DNA of 10,524 nucleotides, taken from contig CAAGIE010000027.1 of assembly GCA_900769835.1 (NCBI GenBank), positions 1-10,524 on the forward strand. The letters run 5' to 3'. Positions within the stretch are counted from its first letter, which is position 1. Each line of letters begins with the position of its first letter. The translations under genes were made by a program, and so were the position numbers. This document shows positions 1-6,926 of the stretch, in pieces. Under the pieces are notes generated by a model. It was not told the origin of the DNA and did not search any database. It worked only from the letters and a program-made list of their open reading frames with translations. Origin of the DNA: an uncultured Oscillospiraceae bacterium (lineage in GTDB: Bacteria; Bacillota; Clostridia; Oscillospirales; Oscillospiraceae).

Positions 1-258
1 TGGCACGTATACAACAACATGGAGCAGATCCTGGACAAGAAGACCTGGACCAACGCTCATCCCTTCCATAACGACGATCGCACCTATGCTAAGAACATGC
101 TGCCCGCAACCGATGATATCCTGGAGCGTGCTGTGAACATCTCCATCGGTGTTGTTGACAAGGGTCTGGGCGCAGGCACCGGCATCAACATCAACTCCAC
201 CGAGGAAGAGATCAACCAGGTGGCAAAGAACATCCGTGAGATCGTCCTGTCCCTGTAA
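1..258 (+). CDS. DegT/DnrJ/EryC1/StrS-type PLP aminotransferase, C-terminal fragment
   Basis: The frame is open from base 1 to a TAA stop at 256-258, giving the last 85 residues of a protein that begins upstream of the window. The fragment contains NAHPFHNDD, then MLPATDDILERAVNISIGV and a terminal EEEINQVAKNIREIV helix. This order (a substrate-side loop, a 'P.t..l..r.v.i.i' strand, then a final amphipathic helix ending in I..I/V) resembles the C-terminus of DegT/DnrJ/EryC1 sugar aminotransferases. These PLP enzymes interconvert keto and amino groups on nucleotide sugars, free amino sugars or inositols. The catalytic lysine and PLP-binding part lie upstream and cannot be checked. Only 18 bases separate it from the following Gfo/Idh oxidoreductase, so the two are probably co-transcribed. 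DegT aminotransferases and Gfo/Idh dehydrogenases are known partners in amino-sugar pathways such as the Bacillus ntd (kanosamine) genes. The family call is moderate because only the tail is visible. Confidence 0.6.
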   Translation, partial: WHVYNNMEQILDKKTWTNAHPFHNDDRTYAKNMLPATDDILERAVNISIGVVDKGLGAGTGININSTEEEINQVAKNIREIVLSL

Positions 259-276
259 TTTTCCGGAGGACACACA

Positions 277-1422
277 ATGAAGAAGATTAGAGTTGCCGTC
301 ATCGGCTGCGGCTCTATCAGCGACATTTATATGAGCAACATTCAGAGCGGCAAGTTCTCCATTCTGGAACTGGCTGCCTGCTCTGACCTGTTCCCCGCCG
401 CTATGGAAGCCAAGGCTAAGCAGTACGGCTGCAAGGCGATGACCACCGAGGAGATCTGCAACGATCCCACCATCGATATGGTCATCAACCTCACCATCCC
501 CGCCGCCCACTATCCCGTGATCAAGCAGTGCCTGGAAGCAGGCAAGCACGTCTTCTCCGAGAAGATGATCGCTGTGGAACTGTGGCAGGGTAAGGAACTG
601 GTGGAACTGGCTAACGCTAAGGGTCTGTACCTGGGCGTTGCCCCCGACACCTTCCTGGGCGCTTCTGTCCAGACCGCAAAGTACATCGTGGAGCAGGGCC
701 TCATCGGTAAGCCCGTCTCCTGCCGCGCATCCATCAGCCGTAACTACGGCATCTATGGCGAATTCCTGCCCCACCTGTGCAAGCGTGGCGGCGGCATCGG
801 CTTCGATATGGGCGGCTACTACCTCACCGCGCTGGCCGCGATCCTGGGCCCCGTTAAGAGCGTTGCGGCTTTCACCGCCATTAACGACCCCGACCGCGTC
901 AACACCCGCATCGGCACCGACCGCGAGGGTAACGATCTGTACGGTCGCGAGTACAAGTTGGAAGACGCAAACGTCATCACCGCTACCATGCAGTACGAAA
1001 GCGGCGTTCTGGGCACTCTGCACATGAACTCCGACTGCATCCTGGACGAGACCTACGGTCTGGAGATCTACGGCACTGAGGGTATTCTGTATATGGGCAA
1101 CCCCAACGAGTTTGGCAACCCCGTCTACATTAAGAAGACTCTGTCCGACAAGATCGAGTTCCCCCACACCCACGGCTATGCCGAGAACTCCCGTGGCGTG
1201 GGCGCCGCTGAGATGGCCTGGGCCATCGTCAACGGCCGCAAGAACCGCGCAAGCAAGGAAATGGCTTACCATGTCTTTGAACTGATGCACGGTATTATGA
1301 CCTCTGCCGACACCGGCAAGATGGTCGCTCTGGAGTCCACCTTCGAGACTCCCGCCGGTCTGCCCGCTGGTTATATGGGCGACGGCGGTTGGACCCGTAA
1401 GGAAGAAAGCGCTCTGGCTTAA
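277..1422 (+). CDS. Gfo/Idh/MocA family NAD(P)-dependent oxidoreductase
   Basis: This 381-residue protein has the family's usual length and architecture. An N-terminal Rossmann fold carries the dinucleotide-binding motif VIGCGSIS (residues 8-15). The strand ending in the family's E-K pair is SEKMIAV (94-100), with K96 as the expected catalytic lysine. The C-terminal alpha/beta domain has GGGIGFDMGGYY (171-182), matching the D-x-G-x-(H/Y) active-site motif with D177 and Y181. Members oxidise or reduce a hydroxyl/keto group on sugars, inositols or their phosphates in the cytoplasm; the substrate here is unknown. Two local features differ from the textbook family: the proline of the usual EKP motif is methionine, and tyrosine replaces the motif histidine. 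The ATG is preceded by CCGGAGGA with good spacing. It follows a DegT-type aminotransferase after 18 bases and is followed by a GC-rich hairpin. Confidence 0.9.
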   Translation: MKKIRVAVIGCGSISDIYMSNIQSGKFSILELAACSDLFPAAMEAKAKQYGCKAMTTEEICNDPTIDMVINLTIPAAHYPVIKQCLEAGKHVFSEKMIAVELWQGKELVELANAKGLYLGVAPDTFLGASVQTAKYIVEQGLIGKPVSCRASISRNYGIYGEFLPHLCKRGGGIGFDMGGYYLTALAAILGPVKSVAAFTAINDPDRVNTRIGTDREGNDLYGREYKLEDANVITATMQYESGVLGTLHMNSDCILDETYGLEIYGTEGILYMGNPNEFGNPVYIKKTLSDKIEFPHTHGYAENSRGVGAAEMAWAIVNGRKNRASKEMAYHVFELMHGIMTSADTGKMVALESTFETPAGLPAGYMGDGGWTRKEESALA

Positions 1423-1436
1423 AGATTTTCAATCAG

Positions 1437-1466
1437 CAACAGGCCGGAAATTTTTCCGGCCTGTTG
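1437..1466 (+). terminator. GC-rich perfect hairpin after the oxidoreductase gene
   Basis: A 12-bp perfect inverted repeat (CAACAGGCCGGA at 1437-1448, its complement at 1455-1466) encloses an AATTTT centre. It starts 15 bases after the oxidoreductase stop. The stem is strong but is followed by TGGTATTGACC rather than a U-tract, so it may be a partial terminator or an mRNA-stabilising 3' structure. No convincing -35/-10 pair was found between it and the AraC-type gene, so some read-through into that gene seems likely. Confidence 0.55.
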
Positions 1467-1494
1467 TGGTATTGACCCAAAGGAGGCGATCACT

Positions 1495-2457
1495 TTGGAA
1501 AAATATAAACCCTTTCGGGAGGAATACGAAGTTGTTGCCTACCCGAAACTGCAATATGTGCGGGGCAGCGTTGTGGAGATCATCAGCCGCAACACCCACG
1601 CCCACCGGGCATACGAGTTGGGTCTTGTGCTGAAAGGCTCCGCCCACGTTCATCTGGGCAACAAGAGTTTCCCCATCAAAGAAGGATCGCTGTTCTTCTT
1701 CAACGCCCACGAAGCCCACGAGATCATCGCCGGAGAGCCCAAGGGCATCACCATTGCCTACCTGCAGGTGGCCAACGGCTTCTGCGGGGAGCATCTGACC
1801 TGCTTCCGCAATCTGGAGGTGCTGGAAAACGACCTCACCGGCAACCTGACCCCGGAGCAAAACGACTCCCTCACCGCGCTTTTCCTCACCGCGCTTTCGG
1901 ACTATCTGTCCGAAATGGATACGCTGTTCGCCCTGCGGTGCATCAGCAGTATCTCCCGTCTGTATACCGCTTTGTTTCAAACCGTTCCCCATCGCCATCT
2001 GTCGGACGCCGCCTATATGACCAGAAACAAGAAAATGGCCCGTCTGATCCGCATCACCTCCTTCATTGAGCAGAATGCAGGCGAGAAGATCTCCCTGGAG
2101 GAGTTGGCTCGCAAGGAGGGTGTGACTACCACCTATCTGTCCCACTTTATTCGGGACAATCTCCCTATGACATTTCAAAGTTATGTTGCCAGCGTGCGAT
2201 ATCACCGGGCTCTGAAGTTGCTCCAAAGCACCACGATGAGCCTGACGGATATCAGCGTTGTCAGCGGCTTTTCTGATGTAAAATATTTGTCAAAACTTCT
2301 TGAAAAGAACTACGGCGTTCCCGCCCAGGAGGCGGTGAAGATCCTGCGCTCCAGCGATATGAAAAAGGATCCCTCCCAGTCTCAGAATTTCCTGGCTGAT
2401 CGGAAAGCCCTGGATCTCCTACAAGAATTTTGCAACAAGAAAGGACTGTCCTTATGA
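1495..2457 (+). CDS. AraC-family transcriptional regulator with N-terminal cupin domain
   Basis: This 320-residue protein starts at TTG (1495). AGGAGG at 1481-1486, 8 bases upstream, makes this start convincing. The N-terminal part is a cupin-like ligand-binding domain (about 30-95): HAH at 35-37, ELGLVLKGSAHVHLG, the PIKEGSLFFFN strand pair and HEAHE at 72-76, a pattern typical of AraC sugar sensors. The C-terminal part (about 183-285) holds the two helix-turn-helix units of the AraC/XylS domain: ISLEELARKEGVTTTYLSHF, then the signature around LTDISVVSGFSDVKYLSKLL and KNYGVPAQEA. A tail of about 35 residues follows the DNA-binding domain. Its stop overlaps the start of the PfkB kinase gene, so regulator and kinase are translationally coupled. 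It is therefore most likely the local regulator of the surrounding sugar genes, sensing a sugar or intermediate; the ligand is not predictable. Confidence 0.92.
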   Translation: MEKYKPFREEYEVVAYPKLQYVRGSVVEIISRNTHAHRAYELGLVLKGSAHVHLGNKSFPIKEGSLFFFNAHEAHEIIAGEPKGITIAYLQVANGFCGEHLTCFRNLEVLENDLTGNLTPEQNDSLTALFLTALSDYLSEMDTLFALRCISSISRLYTALFQTVPHRHLSDAAYMTRNKKMARLIRITSFIEQNAGEKISLEELARKEGVTTTYLSHFIRDNLPMTFQSYVASVRYHRALKLLQSTTMSLTDISVVSGFSDVKYLSKLLEKNYGVPAQEAVKILRSSDMKKDPSQSQNFLADRKALDLLQEFCNKKGLSL

Positions 2458-3458
2458 ACAAAAAAGGCATTGCAGTAGCAGGTAATATGATCGTTGACCT
2501 GCTGTACCCCATCCACGGCATCCCCAAGCCCGGCGAACTGACCACCATCACCTCCGACGCCTCCCGTTCCGTTGGCGGTTGTCTGTGCAACGACATCGTG
2601 GATCTGGCAAAACTGGATCCCGAACTGCCCCTGGTAGCGCTGGGCCGCACCGGCGACGACGCCGAGGGCAAATACGTGATGGACGTGCTTCGTCAGCACA
2701 AGAACATCGACCTGCAGCACGTGAAGATCACCGGCACCACCTCCTTCACTCTGGTGATGGCCGACGAGATCACCACCCAGCGTACCTTCTATCACTGCCG
2801 CGGCGGCAATGCCGGTTTCTGCGAGGCAGACATTCCCTGGGATAAGCTGGATGTGGATATGCTGCACATCGGCTACATCCTCCTGCTGGACACTCTGGAC
2901 GAAGAGGATCCCGAGTACGGCACCAAGATGGCACGCCTGCTGCACACCGCACAGCAAAAGGGCATCAAGACCTCCATCGACGTGGTGAGCGAAGCCGGCG
3001 AGCGCTTTAAGAAACTGGTTTGCCCCGCTATGCGCTACACCGACTACTGCGTGATCAACGAGGTGGAAGCCCAGGCTACCACCGGCGTGGAACTGCGCAC
3101 CGAGGACGGTCAGTTGATCCGCGAAAATTTCCCCAAGGCTCTGCGCGCCATGAAGGATCTGGGCGTTTCCACCTGGGCTGTGATCCACTGCCCCGAGGTG
3201 GGTTACGGTCTGGACGAGAACGACAATCTGGTGGAAGTTCCCAGCCTGAAACTCCCTGCCGGCTACATTAAGGGCACCGTTGGCGCAGGCGATGCATTCT
3301 GCTCCGGCGTTCTGTATGCCGCCTGGAAGGGCTACGACCTGAAATCCGCCATCGAACTGGGCACTGCTTCCGCAGTTTGCTCCCTGTCCGAGCCCGGCGC
3401 TACCGAGGGTATGCGCACCGAGGCTGAGGCTCGCGCTCTGTACGCAAAGATGAGATGA
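2454..3458 (+). CDS. PfkB-family carbohydrate kinase
   Basis: A 334-residue ribokinase/PfkB-fold kinase that transfers phosphate from ATP to a sugar or sugar-like alcohol. The N-terminal GNMIVDLLYPIHGIPKPGE is the substrate-binding entry region of the family. SVGGCLCNDIVDLAKL (39-54) corresponds to PfkB signature 1. GTVGAGDAFCSGVL (274-287) is signature 2, with the GAGD anion hole and D280 as catalytic base. The start is the ATG at 2454, which overlaps the upstream AraC stop as ATGA and has AAAGGA about 8 bases before it. A TTG eight codons earlier is also in frame but has no comparable binding site. Overlap with the regulator and direct continuation to a polyol dehydrogenase place it in a sugar-use operon. 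Substrate candidates (fructose-like ketoses, tagatose, 2-keto-3-deoxy acids, inositol derivatives, nucleosides) cannot be separated from sequence alone. Confidence 0.92.
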   Translation: MNKKGIAVAGNMIVDLLYPIHGIPKPGELTTITSDASRSVGGCLCNDIVDLAKLDPELPLVALGRTGDDAEGKYVMDVLRQHKNIDLQHVKITGTTSFTLVMADEITTQRTFYHCRGGNAGFCEADIPWDKLDVDMLHIGYILLLDTLDEEDPEYGTKMARLLHTAQQKGIKTSIDVVSEAGERFKKLVCPAMRYTDYCVINEVEAQATTGVELRTEDGQLIRENFPKALRAMKDLGVSTWAVIHCPEVGYGLDENDNLVEVPSLKLPAGYIKGTVGAGDAFCSGVLYAAWKGYDLKSAIELGTASAVCSLSEPGATEGMRTEAEARALYAKMR

Positions 3459-3498
3459 TCTCTCGTTGTCATTGCGAGCCGGTTCGCAATGACAGAGA
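3459..3498 (+). repeat. Imperfect palindrome GTCATTGCGA...TCGCAATGAC, hairpin between kinase and polyol dehydrogenase
   Basis: GTCATTGCGA (3468-3477) and its exact complement TCGCAATGAC (3484-3493) flank a GCCGGT loop. TCTCT and AGAGA extend the symmetry outward from 3459 to 3498. The element fills most of the 71-base gap between the kinase stop and the next start, and is followed by AAAAA rather than a U-tract. From general knowledge, GTCATTGCGAG-type palindromes occur as dispersed intergenic repeats in many Clostridia, so this is probably a copy of such an element. It would also act as an RNA hairpin at the 3' end of the kinase message. A shorter, diverged relative lies at 4810-4829. Confidence 0.6.
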
Positions 3499-3529
3499 AA
3501 AACGAATACTTTGAAAGAAGGATAACAAC

Positions 3530-4744
3530 ATGAATGCTATTATGTATGGTGCCGGTAATATCGGCCGTGGTTTTATCGGCTCTCTTCTGAGCCAGTCCGG
3601 CTATCGGGTCACCTTTGTGGACGTAGCAGAGAACGTGGTCAAGCACCTGCAGGAAAAAGAATGCTACCCCATTCGCTATGTGTCCACCCAGGGCTATGAA
3701 GATGTGATGGTGGAGAACGTCACCGCCCTCAACGGCAACGATATGGAGGCCGTTTCCGATGCCATCGCCGCTTGCGACATTATGGCCACCGCCGTGGGCG
3801 CCCGTATTCTGAAGTTCATTGTCCCCAACATCGTGGCAGGTCTGCGTAAGCGTTGGGCAATGGGCGGCGCACCCCTGAACATCATCGTCTGCGAGAACCT
3901 GATGGACGCAAACCTGGTGGTGGAGGGTATGATCAAGGCCCAACTCACCGAGGAAGAATGCAAGAAGTTTGACGAGACCGTGGGTCTGGTGGAAGCCTCC
4001 ATCGGCAGAATGGTGCCTGTGCAGACCGAGGAAATGAAGGACGGCGAGCCTATGCGTGTCTGCGTGGAGCGCTACGGCTTCCTGCCCACCGACAAGGCCG
4101 CTTTCAAGGGCGGCGTCCCCGAGATCAAGAATATGGTTCCCTTTGAGCCTTTCGATTTCTACATTAAGCGCAAACTCTACATCCACAATATGGGTCACGC
4201 TACCTGCGCTTACCTGGGCGACCTGCTGGGCCTGCAGTACATCTATGAGTCCATCGATGTGGCAGATATCCGCGTCCTGGTGCAGAACGCTATGACCGAG
4301 AGCGCCGTGGCGCTGACCAAGAAGTACGGCGTAAAAATGGAAGACATCACCATGCACATCACCGACCTGATGGGTCGTTTCACCAATGCCGCTCTGCTGG
4401 ATACCTGCGCCCGCGTAGGTGGCGACCCCGGCAGAAAACTCTCTCCCGATGACCGTCTGATCGGTTCTTCCCTGCTGGCCCTGTCCCAGGGCATCACCCC
4501 CGCATACATCACCGTGGGTGCCGCCGCCGGCCTGCACCGTTACATCAACGAGGCCGAAGGTATGGAGCAGGGTCTGGAGAGCGCAAAGAACGTGCTCAAA
4601 GAGGTTTCCGGTCTGGAAGCCGACAGCGCCCTTGCAAAGTTGATCCTCAATATGTATGAGAAGATCCTTGCCGGCGCTACCCTGGCAGACCTGCGCCGCG
4701 CCGCCGACGCCGTTAAGGCCGCCAGCCTTTCCGCAATTATTTAA
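3530..4744 (+). CDS. Mannitol-1-phosphate 5-dehydrogenase-like polyol dehydrogenase
   Basis: A 404-residue member of the long-chain polyol-specific dehydrogenases, which interconvert a sugar alcohol (or its phosphate) and a ketose (phosphate) with NAD(H). The N-terminus MNAIMYGAGNIGRGFIG is the Rossmann motif typical of MtlD, rather than of the longer mannitol 2-dehydrogenase or uronate reductases. CENLMDANLV (121-130) is the conserved cofactor-domain asparagine segment. The catalytic K-x4-N-x2-H motif is present as K215, N220 and H223 in KLYIHNMGH, and RKLSPDDRLIG (302-312) matches the conserved C-terminal motif. Classical MtlD is about 380 residues, so this is slightly longer. The ATG follows AAGGATAACAAC, a reasonable binding site. 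No mannitol PTS gene is visible. Its neighbour is a PfkB kinase, so mannitol 1-phosphate should not be assumed as the substrate. Confidence 0.85.
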   Translation: MNAIMYGAGNIGRGFIGSLLSQSGYRVTFVDVAENVVKHLQEKECYPIRYVSTQGYEDVMVENVTALNGNDMEAVSDAIAACDIMATAVGARILKFIVPNIVAGLRKRWAMGGAPLNIIVCENLMDANLVVEGMIKAQLTEEECKKFDETVGLVEASIGRMVPVQTEEMKDGEPMRVCVERYGFLPTDKAAFKGGVPEIKNMVPFEPFDFYIKRKLYIHNMGHATCAYLGDLLGLQYIYESIDVADIRVLVQNAMTESAVALTKKYGVKMEDITMHITDLMGRFTNAALLDTCARVGGDPGRKLSPDDRLIGSSLLALSQGITPAYITVGAAAGLHRYINEAEGMEQGLESAKNVLKEVSGLEADSALAKLILNMYEKILAGATLADLRRAADAVKAASLSAII

Positions 4745-4758
4745 TGGACAATTAAAAT

Positions 4759-4787
4759 GTAAGGGGCGGGTCAAGACCCGCCCTTTT
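4759..4787 (+). terminator. Intrinsic terminator after the polyol dehydrogenase gene
   Basis: GGGCGGGTC (4764-4772) and GACCCGCCC (4775-4783) form a very GC-rich stem, extended by flanking A-U and G-U pairs and followed by TTTTA. It starts about 15 bases after the dehydrogenase stop. The U-tract is short but the stem is strong, so it probably ends or attenuates the upstream transcript. The sequence before it is nearly self-complementary on both sides, so weak activity in the opposite direction is possible. Confidence 0.75.
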
Positions 4788-4809
4788 ACAAAATCTTCCC
4801 TTTTCCCGT

Positions 4810-4829
4810 GTCATTCCGAGCATTATGAC
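4810..4829 (+). repeat. Diverged short copy of the GTCATT-CGAGC intergenic palindrome
   Basis: GTCATTCCGAGC (4810-4821) differs by one base from the left arm of the palindrome at 3468, and ATGAC (4825-4829) restores its right end. The central part of the right arm is missing, so only a 5-bp stem remains. It lies just upstream of the DUF4380-like gene. It may be a decayed repeat copy; similarity by chance is possible at this length. Confidence 0.35.
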
Positions 4830-4849
4830 AACATGATGAGGTTATATTT

Positions 4850-5680
4850 ATGAAACACGAAGTTTTGGACACCGCCCAGTGGGGCAGAGTTTTGTTTTTA
4901 GAAGAATACGATACACGGGTGGGCATCGCCCTGGATTTTGGCATCCGCGTGGTCTATCTGTCCGCCGCGGGTATGGAAAATATTTTCTATGAGCAGCCCA
5001 ACGACCTTTCCGACCATTTCGTGACCCCCTCCGGCTGGCGGCTTTACGGCGGCCACCGTCTGTGGACCGCTCCGGAAAGCGACCTCTCCTACTGCCCCGA
5101 CAACGACCCGGTGGAATGGGAACTGCTGCCCAACGGCGCAAAACTCACCCAAAAGGTGGATCCCTGGCTGCAGATCGAAAAGCATCTGTCCCTCACCTTC
5201 GAGAACAATAAGATCTGCCTGAAGCAAGGCATCCGAAACTGCGCAGATGCCCCCATCACCTGCGCCACCTGGGGTGTCAACACCCTCAAGCCCGGCAATG
5301 CCGAGGTGGCTTTCTGGGGTACCGATCCCGGCGATTACACCCCCCGCCGCCGCATCAATCTCTGGGCAAACACCAACATTCACGACCCCCGTCTGCGCTT
5401 TGACACCCGCCGGCTGGTGGCGACCTACGAACCCCTGACAGACTACTGTAAACTCGGTCTGTACACCCCCGAGGGCGTGGCCACCTACACCGGCTATGGC
5501 CAGAAATTCACTCTGTTCTTCCCCACCCACAGTGTGGAGGAATGTCCCGACGGCGGTTGCAACTTTGAACTTTACATGGGCGCAAAGTTTGTGGAACTGG
5601 AAACCGTTGGCGCCGTCACCACCCTGAAGCCCGGCGAAACCGCAAGCCATCAGGAATTCTGGCAGATCGAAAAGGCATAA
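4850..5680 (+). CDS. DUF4380 / galactose mutarotase-like beta-sandwich protein
   Basis: A 276-residue predicted cytoplasmic protein with no signal peptide. LYGGHRLWTAPES (65-77), the later VNTLKPG (143-149) and the C-terminal ELYMGAKFVELETVGAVTTLKPGET segment match the pattern of DUF4380 proteins. These have the supersandwich fold of aldose 1-epimerases and other carbohydrate mutarotases. The length is right for this fold. H69 and the other polar residues of the GGHRLW motif are the likeliest sugar-contact positions, by analogy with mutarotases. No catalytic activity has been assigned to this family with confidence, so the role is inferred: anomer or epimer conversion, or binding of the sugar handled by the neighbouring genes. 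The ribosome binding site before the ATG is weak (GATGAGG). It is followed after 14 bases by a PLP aminotransferase, so the two are likely co-transcribed. Confidence 0.72.
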   Translation: MKHEVLDTAQWGRVLFLEEYDTRVGIALDFGIRVVYLSAAGMENIFYEQPNDLSDHFVTPSGWRLYGGHRLWTAPESDLSYCPDNDPVEWELLPNGAKLTQKVDPWLQIEKHLSLTFENNKICLKQGIRNCADAPITCATWGVNTLKPGNAEVAFWGTDPGDYTPRRRINLWANTNIHDPRLRFDTRRLVATYEPLTDYCKLGLYTPEGVATYTGYGQKFTLFFPTHSVEECPDGGCNFELYMGAKFVELETVGAVTTLKPGETASHQEFWQIEKA

Positions 5681-5694
5681 AAGGAAGCGCAACT

Positions 5695-6885
5695 ATGTTA
5701 AACAAGCAATCTTATGAAATGGGCGTGGAGGGCAGTCGCATCCGCGACCTCCACGACTACGGCTGCCGGCGCGCCGCGCTGGTGGGCTGGGAAAACATCT
5801 TCGATTTCACCATCGGCAACCCCTCCAACCCCACTCCGGATGCCATCGTAACGGAGGCCCTCCGCCTGCTGGAGGATACCGACCGCCTTGCCACCCACGG
5901 CTACACCACCGCCGCCGGCGACTATGCCGCAAGATGCGCCATCGCAGAGGATCTGAACGTCCGCTTTCAGGCAAAGGCCACGGCAGAGCAATTATTCCTC
6001 ACCTGCGGCGCCGCCCCCGCTATGACCGCGGCGCTGAAGGCGCTGGTCAATCCCGGCGAGGAAGTGGTGCTGATCGCACCTTTCTTCCCCGAGTACACCC
6101 CCTACATCCATTCCGTAGGCGCGGTGCAAAAGGTGGTGGAGGCAGACATCCCCGATTTTCAGATCCGTATGGATGCGCTGGAAAAAGCCATCACCGAAAA
6201 GACCGCAGTGGTGGTGCTCAATTCCCCCAACAACCCCTCCGGCACGGTGTATAGCGCCGAAACCCTGGCGCAGGTTGCGGCTCTTTTGAAAGAAAAGTCC
6301 GAAAAATACGGCCATCCCATCTACATTTTCGCCGACGAGCCCTATCGCGAACTGGTCTACGACGGCGCGGAAGTGCCGTACATCCCCGCCATCTACCCCG
6401 ACACGCTGGTGCTGTACTCCTACTCCAAGTCCCTCTCCCTCCCCGGCGAGCGACTGGGCTATGTGTTCGTGCCGGAATGTGTCACCGATGCAAAAACCGT
6501 GTACGCGGCAGTGGTAGGCGCCGCCAGAGGACTGGGTCACATCTGCGCCCCCGCACTGTGGCAGCGGGTGATCCGCACCACCGCCCATCTCCGTCCGGAT
6601 ATGACCCAGTACAACGAGAACCGAACCCTGCTCCTAAAGGGTCTTTTGGATGCCGGCTATCAGGTGGCAGCACCTCAGGGCGCATTCTACCTCTTTGTCC
6701 GCGCCCCCGGAGATGACGCCGACGCATTTTGCGAGAAAGCCGCAGAAAAAGACCTGCTGGTCGTCCCCGGCGAGAGTTTCGGCTGCAAGGAATATTTCCG
6801 CCTTTGCTACTGCGTCAGCCGTGAGAAAATTGAGAGAAGTCTGCCGATTTTCCGAAGCCTGATGACAGAATATCGCTTAACATAA
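5695..6885 (+). CDS. Class I/II PLP-dependent aminotransferase (aspartate aminotransferase fold)
   Basis: A 396-residue fold-type I aminotransferase of standard length. FTIGNPSNPTPDA (38-50) is the substrate-loop region. NSPNNPSGTVY (176-186) contains the conserved Asn that contacts PLP, FADEPYREL (212-220) holds D214 for the pyridine nitrogen, and SYSKSLSLPGERLGY (242-256) places PLP on K245. YFRLCY has R369 as the expected carboxylate-binding arginine. Transfer of an amino group between an amino acid and a keto acid is the general reaction; the specific amino acid cannot be read off. The start has AAGGA nine bases before the ATG. It is the last gene of the plus-strand block and sits 14 bases behind the mutarotase-like gene. 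It could be a housekeeping transaminase or could feed the presumed amino-sugar pathway; the context supports co-expression but not a particular role. Confidence 0.9.
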   Translation: MLNKQSYEMGVEGSRIRDLHDYGCRRAALVGWENIFDFTIGNPSNPTPDAIVTEALRLLEDTDRLATHGYTTAAGDYAARCAIAEDLNVRFQAKATAEQLFLTCGAAPAMTAALKALVNPGEEVVLIAPFFPEYTPYIHSVGAVQKVVEADIPDFQIRMDALEKAITEKTAVVVLNSPNNPSGTVYSAETLAQVAALLKEKSEKYGHPIYIFADEPYRELVYDGAEVPYIPAIYPDTLVLYSYSKSLSLPGERLGYVFVPECVTDAKTVYAAVVGAARGLGHICAPALWQRVIRTTAHLRPDMTQYNENRTLLLKGLLDAGYQVAAPQGAFYLFVRAPGDDADAFCEKAAEKDLLVVPGESFGCKEYFRLCYCVSREKIERSLPIFRSLMTEYRLT

Positions 6886-6895
6886 CGCCAAAATT

Positions 6896-6912
6896 ATGGG
6901 AATTTTTCCCAT
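6896..6912 (+). other. Short AT-rich hairpin just after the aminotransferase gene
   Basis: ATGGGAA (6896-6902) and TTCCCAT (6906-6912) form a 7-bp stem with a TTT loop, starting about 10 bases after the aminotransferase stop and followed by TATTTT. It could be a weak first terminator ahead of the strong one at 6968-7006. Confidence 0.35.
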
Positions 6913-6926
6913 TATTTTCCCATCAG

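Noticed and set aside
2430..2453. TTG start for the PfkB kinase eight codons upstream
   Set aside because: The ATG at 2454 has a well-spaced AAAGGA and gives the usual family N-terminus.
1429..3188. Two minus-strand open frames of about 265 codons
   Set aside because: Antisense to the AraC regulator and the PfkB kinase, both of which have strong family signatures and proper start signals.
3332..4774. 480-codon open frame on the minus strand
   Set aside because: It is antisense to the polyol dehydrogenase, which has clear family motifs; the His/Gly/Val-rich translation is the usual product of GC-rich codon bias.
4898..5692. 264-codon minus-strand open frame
   Set aside because: Shadow of the DUF4380-like gene; no recognisable motifs.
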